Source: Acanthosoma haemorrhoidale
Lineage: Eukaryota; Arthropoda; Insecta; Hemiptera; Acanthosomatidae
NCBI GenBank assembly: GCA_930367205.1
Contig: OV884013.1
Coordinates: 89,343,333-89,407,332 of the forward strand
Length of the DNA stretch: 64,000 nucleotides
Direction of reading: 5' to 3'
Part shown: piece after piece, positions 62,171-64,000 of the stretch
How the letters are laid out: the number at the start of each line of letters is the position of its first letter
How positions within the stretch are numbered: the stretch's first letter is position 1
Program-made: the position numbers and the translations under genes
The notes under the pieces: model-generated
The model's input: the letters and a program-made list of their open reading frames with translations, nothing else
What the model was told of the DNA's origin: nothing
Databases searched by the model: none

Positions 62171-64000
62171 CAAATTTATTTGTTCTTATCAATACAACTG
62201 CAAAATAAGTTGATAAACTAATGAAATTAAATACCTTTAATGTAATCATTTGATAAGGTGTTAATGTTATCTTTTAAAATGTTTTTAGTCTATAACCTTC
62301 AACTCAGTGTAATAAAACTTTTTTTTCCTTTATAGACTAAATAAAATATCTATTAGATAAAAAATATATAATTATACATTAAATTACATAAAACAGTTCA
62401 TTTTTATAATTAAATAAAACAGAGATTAAGGAAAAATTGTTAAATGTAAAATAAGGAGGGGGGTCTAAGAACTTGTATTATATAAACTTTCAATTTTTCC
62501 CAAATAAAACTGATACCTGGAACTAAAGTTTATAAGCATGTATCATGCAGGTAAAATTATTACAACAAAAGATTCTTTCAACAAAAATTATACTATAACT
62601 TTTTTTTACAAAGTTAATTTTTTATTCTTTTTCACGATTTGGAACCAGGCTAGTCTCTATATGATCATGTGGATGATATATAAATATATTATTTTCTATA
62701 TTTATTATTTAAGAAATAAAAAACCACATTTTTTGACATCAGGGATTATCACAGCCTATAATATGAACAGTTAAATGAAAATCCGTAGCCCCAAGAGGAA
62801 ATTTTACTAACTTTACTTCCATAAATAGAAATGTGTGGCTCCCAATAAGACTATTATATACCTATTATGTATGGGAGTATATAATAAAGGGAAACACGAT
62901 GTTAAAAAAAATTTTAATAGAGAATAGATTTCTAAATCAACTTTCAATTAAAAACTTAACGAAGTCCATGATGTCTATGTGAAAAAATAAATTTTCCAAT
63001 CTTATCTTTTAAACCAAAAATATAAACTTTGAAATCAGAAACAGTTTGAAGAAATTAATTTATTCTTTTGCCACTTTATTTGATTTCCATTAAGTCTTCG
63101 ACTCCACAGGACATTATCTTCATAATACTTAATATTAATTTAAAGGTTATGGTTTTTCTACTACATCTGATGATACGCCTAATATTTTTCAAACAATATT
63201 TATGATAGATACATAATTACAAATGTTAGTAGTACAGAAACTAATAACACTATTCATGCAGCAAGAATCAGCAAGAGTTAAATCTGTCACATGTAATTAT
63301 ATATGATACCAAAAACCAAAATCTATTTATTTAGCTTTAATTATAATTATATACATACATATATATATATATATGTATATATAATATGTATATGAAAAGC
63401 TTAAAAAACAAATAATAATCTGATGGGTAAATGTATCATATATGGATACTCATAGATATCCAAAGAACTGCCTCAATAGATTTCGGTATCTAGATTCCTT
63501 ATCAAGAGGATGAATGAAACAACCATCGTAGACTTCAGGGGGAGCCTAAATAGATTCTTCATCAATTGCACTAAAATATGTTCTCTGTGTATTCTAGAAG
63601 AACTGGAATACCTATTATGGTGATATTTTAGTTTTAAAGTTGTGAGAGAAATTTGCTAGATCCTAAAACAAGATGAAGAAACTCCCTTCAACAATATAAG
63701 ATAAATACATAACTTCAAAAAAAACAATTAATTTTCCATTTACTTCTACAAAAGACCAACATTAACAAATTTTAATTTTAAAAAATCCTCAGCATACATC
63801 ATTCGGACTAGATCCAACTATGTTAAGAAAAACCATCCACAGATTTGTGTTATTTGAAAGAGTGCTTCTTTCCCTTACATCTTTGGTTTCAATTCTTAAT
63901 TCTGTTCCTATACTTATTTTATTTATCTTATATCAATATGCTGAAGTTTGTACCCTTACTTTTGAAGTCATATGAGAAGAGAAGCTCTCACTCTATTTCA
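62171..64000. other. Very AT-rich non-coding stretch with AT microsatellite
   Basis: No gene recognised. 63,341-63,393 is a TA-rich microsatellite with TACATACATATA...TATATGTATATA symmetry. A short G-run lies at 62,457-62,462. Confidence 0.6.

Overview
This is eukaryotic nuclear DNA, most likely from an arthropod and probably an insect. The sequence is AT-rich and gene-poor. Coding sequence is split by GT/AG splice signals, and there are tRNA-headed short repeats and jockey-type LINE remnants. One intact gene, an EB1-family microtubule plus-end protein, is animal-like. I cannot place the species from this window.

Layout. 1-25,900 is AT-rich non-coding DNA, intronic or intergenic. It holds short interspersed repeats, a pair of direct repeats at 9.3 and 10.5 kb, microsatellites and three decayed LINE scraps (endonuclease-like at 4.6 kb, reverse transcriptase at 20.6 kb, RT-like at 25.6 kb). 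25,997-27,278 is a well-supported minus-strand coding exon: 407 codons, with an acceptor, a start codon preceded by an in-frame stop, and a strong GTGAGT donor. It is the N-terminus of a large intracellular protein I do not recognise; the rest of its gene must lie at lower coordinates, here or beyond the window. 33,241-34,137 is a complete, uninterrupted plus-strand EB1 gene. 41,467-41,643 is a candidate minus-strand exon encoding a secretory signal peptide, interrupted by TGA at codon 3. 43.5-45.95 kb holds three diverged copies of one modular GC-richer repeat, with a related module at 39.5 kb. 46-64 kb is again AT-rich and mostly featureless, apart from a perfect 20-bp hairpin at 59.9 kb, a GC-rich segment with a consensus splice donor at 56.2 kb, and a short segment with strong splice signals on both strands at 61.9 kb.

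The three coding features have no visible functional link. The most notable points are: (1) the EB1 reading frame has no introns and ends in acidic residues followed by two tandem TAA codons, as if the usual C-terminal tyrosine had become a stop; (2) the long exon has a two-codon upstream ORF one base from its start; (3) the signal-peptide exon is broken by a stop; (4) at least two short repeat families can be defined from copies within this window. No rRNA, genuine tRNA gene, CRISPR array, viral gene or bacterial-type operon was seen.
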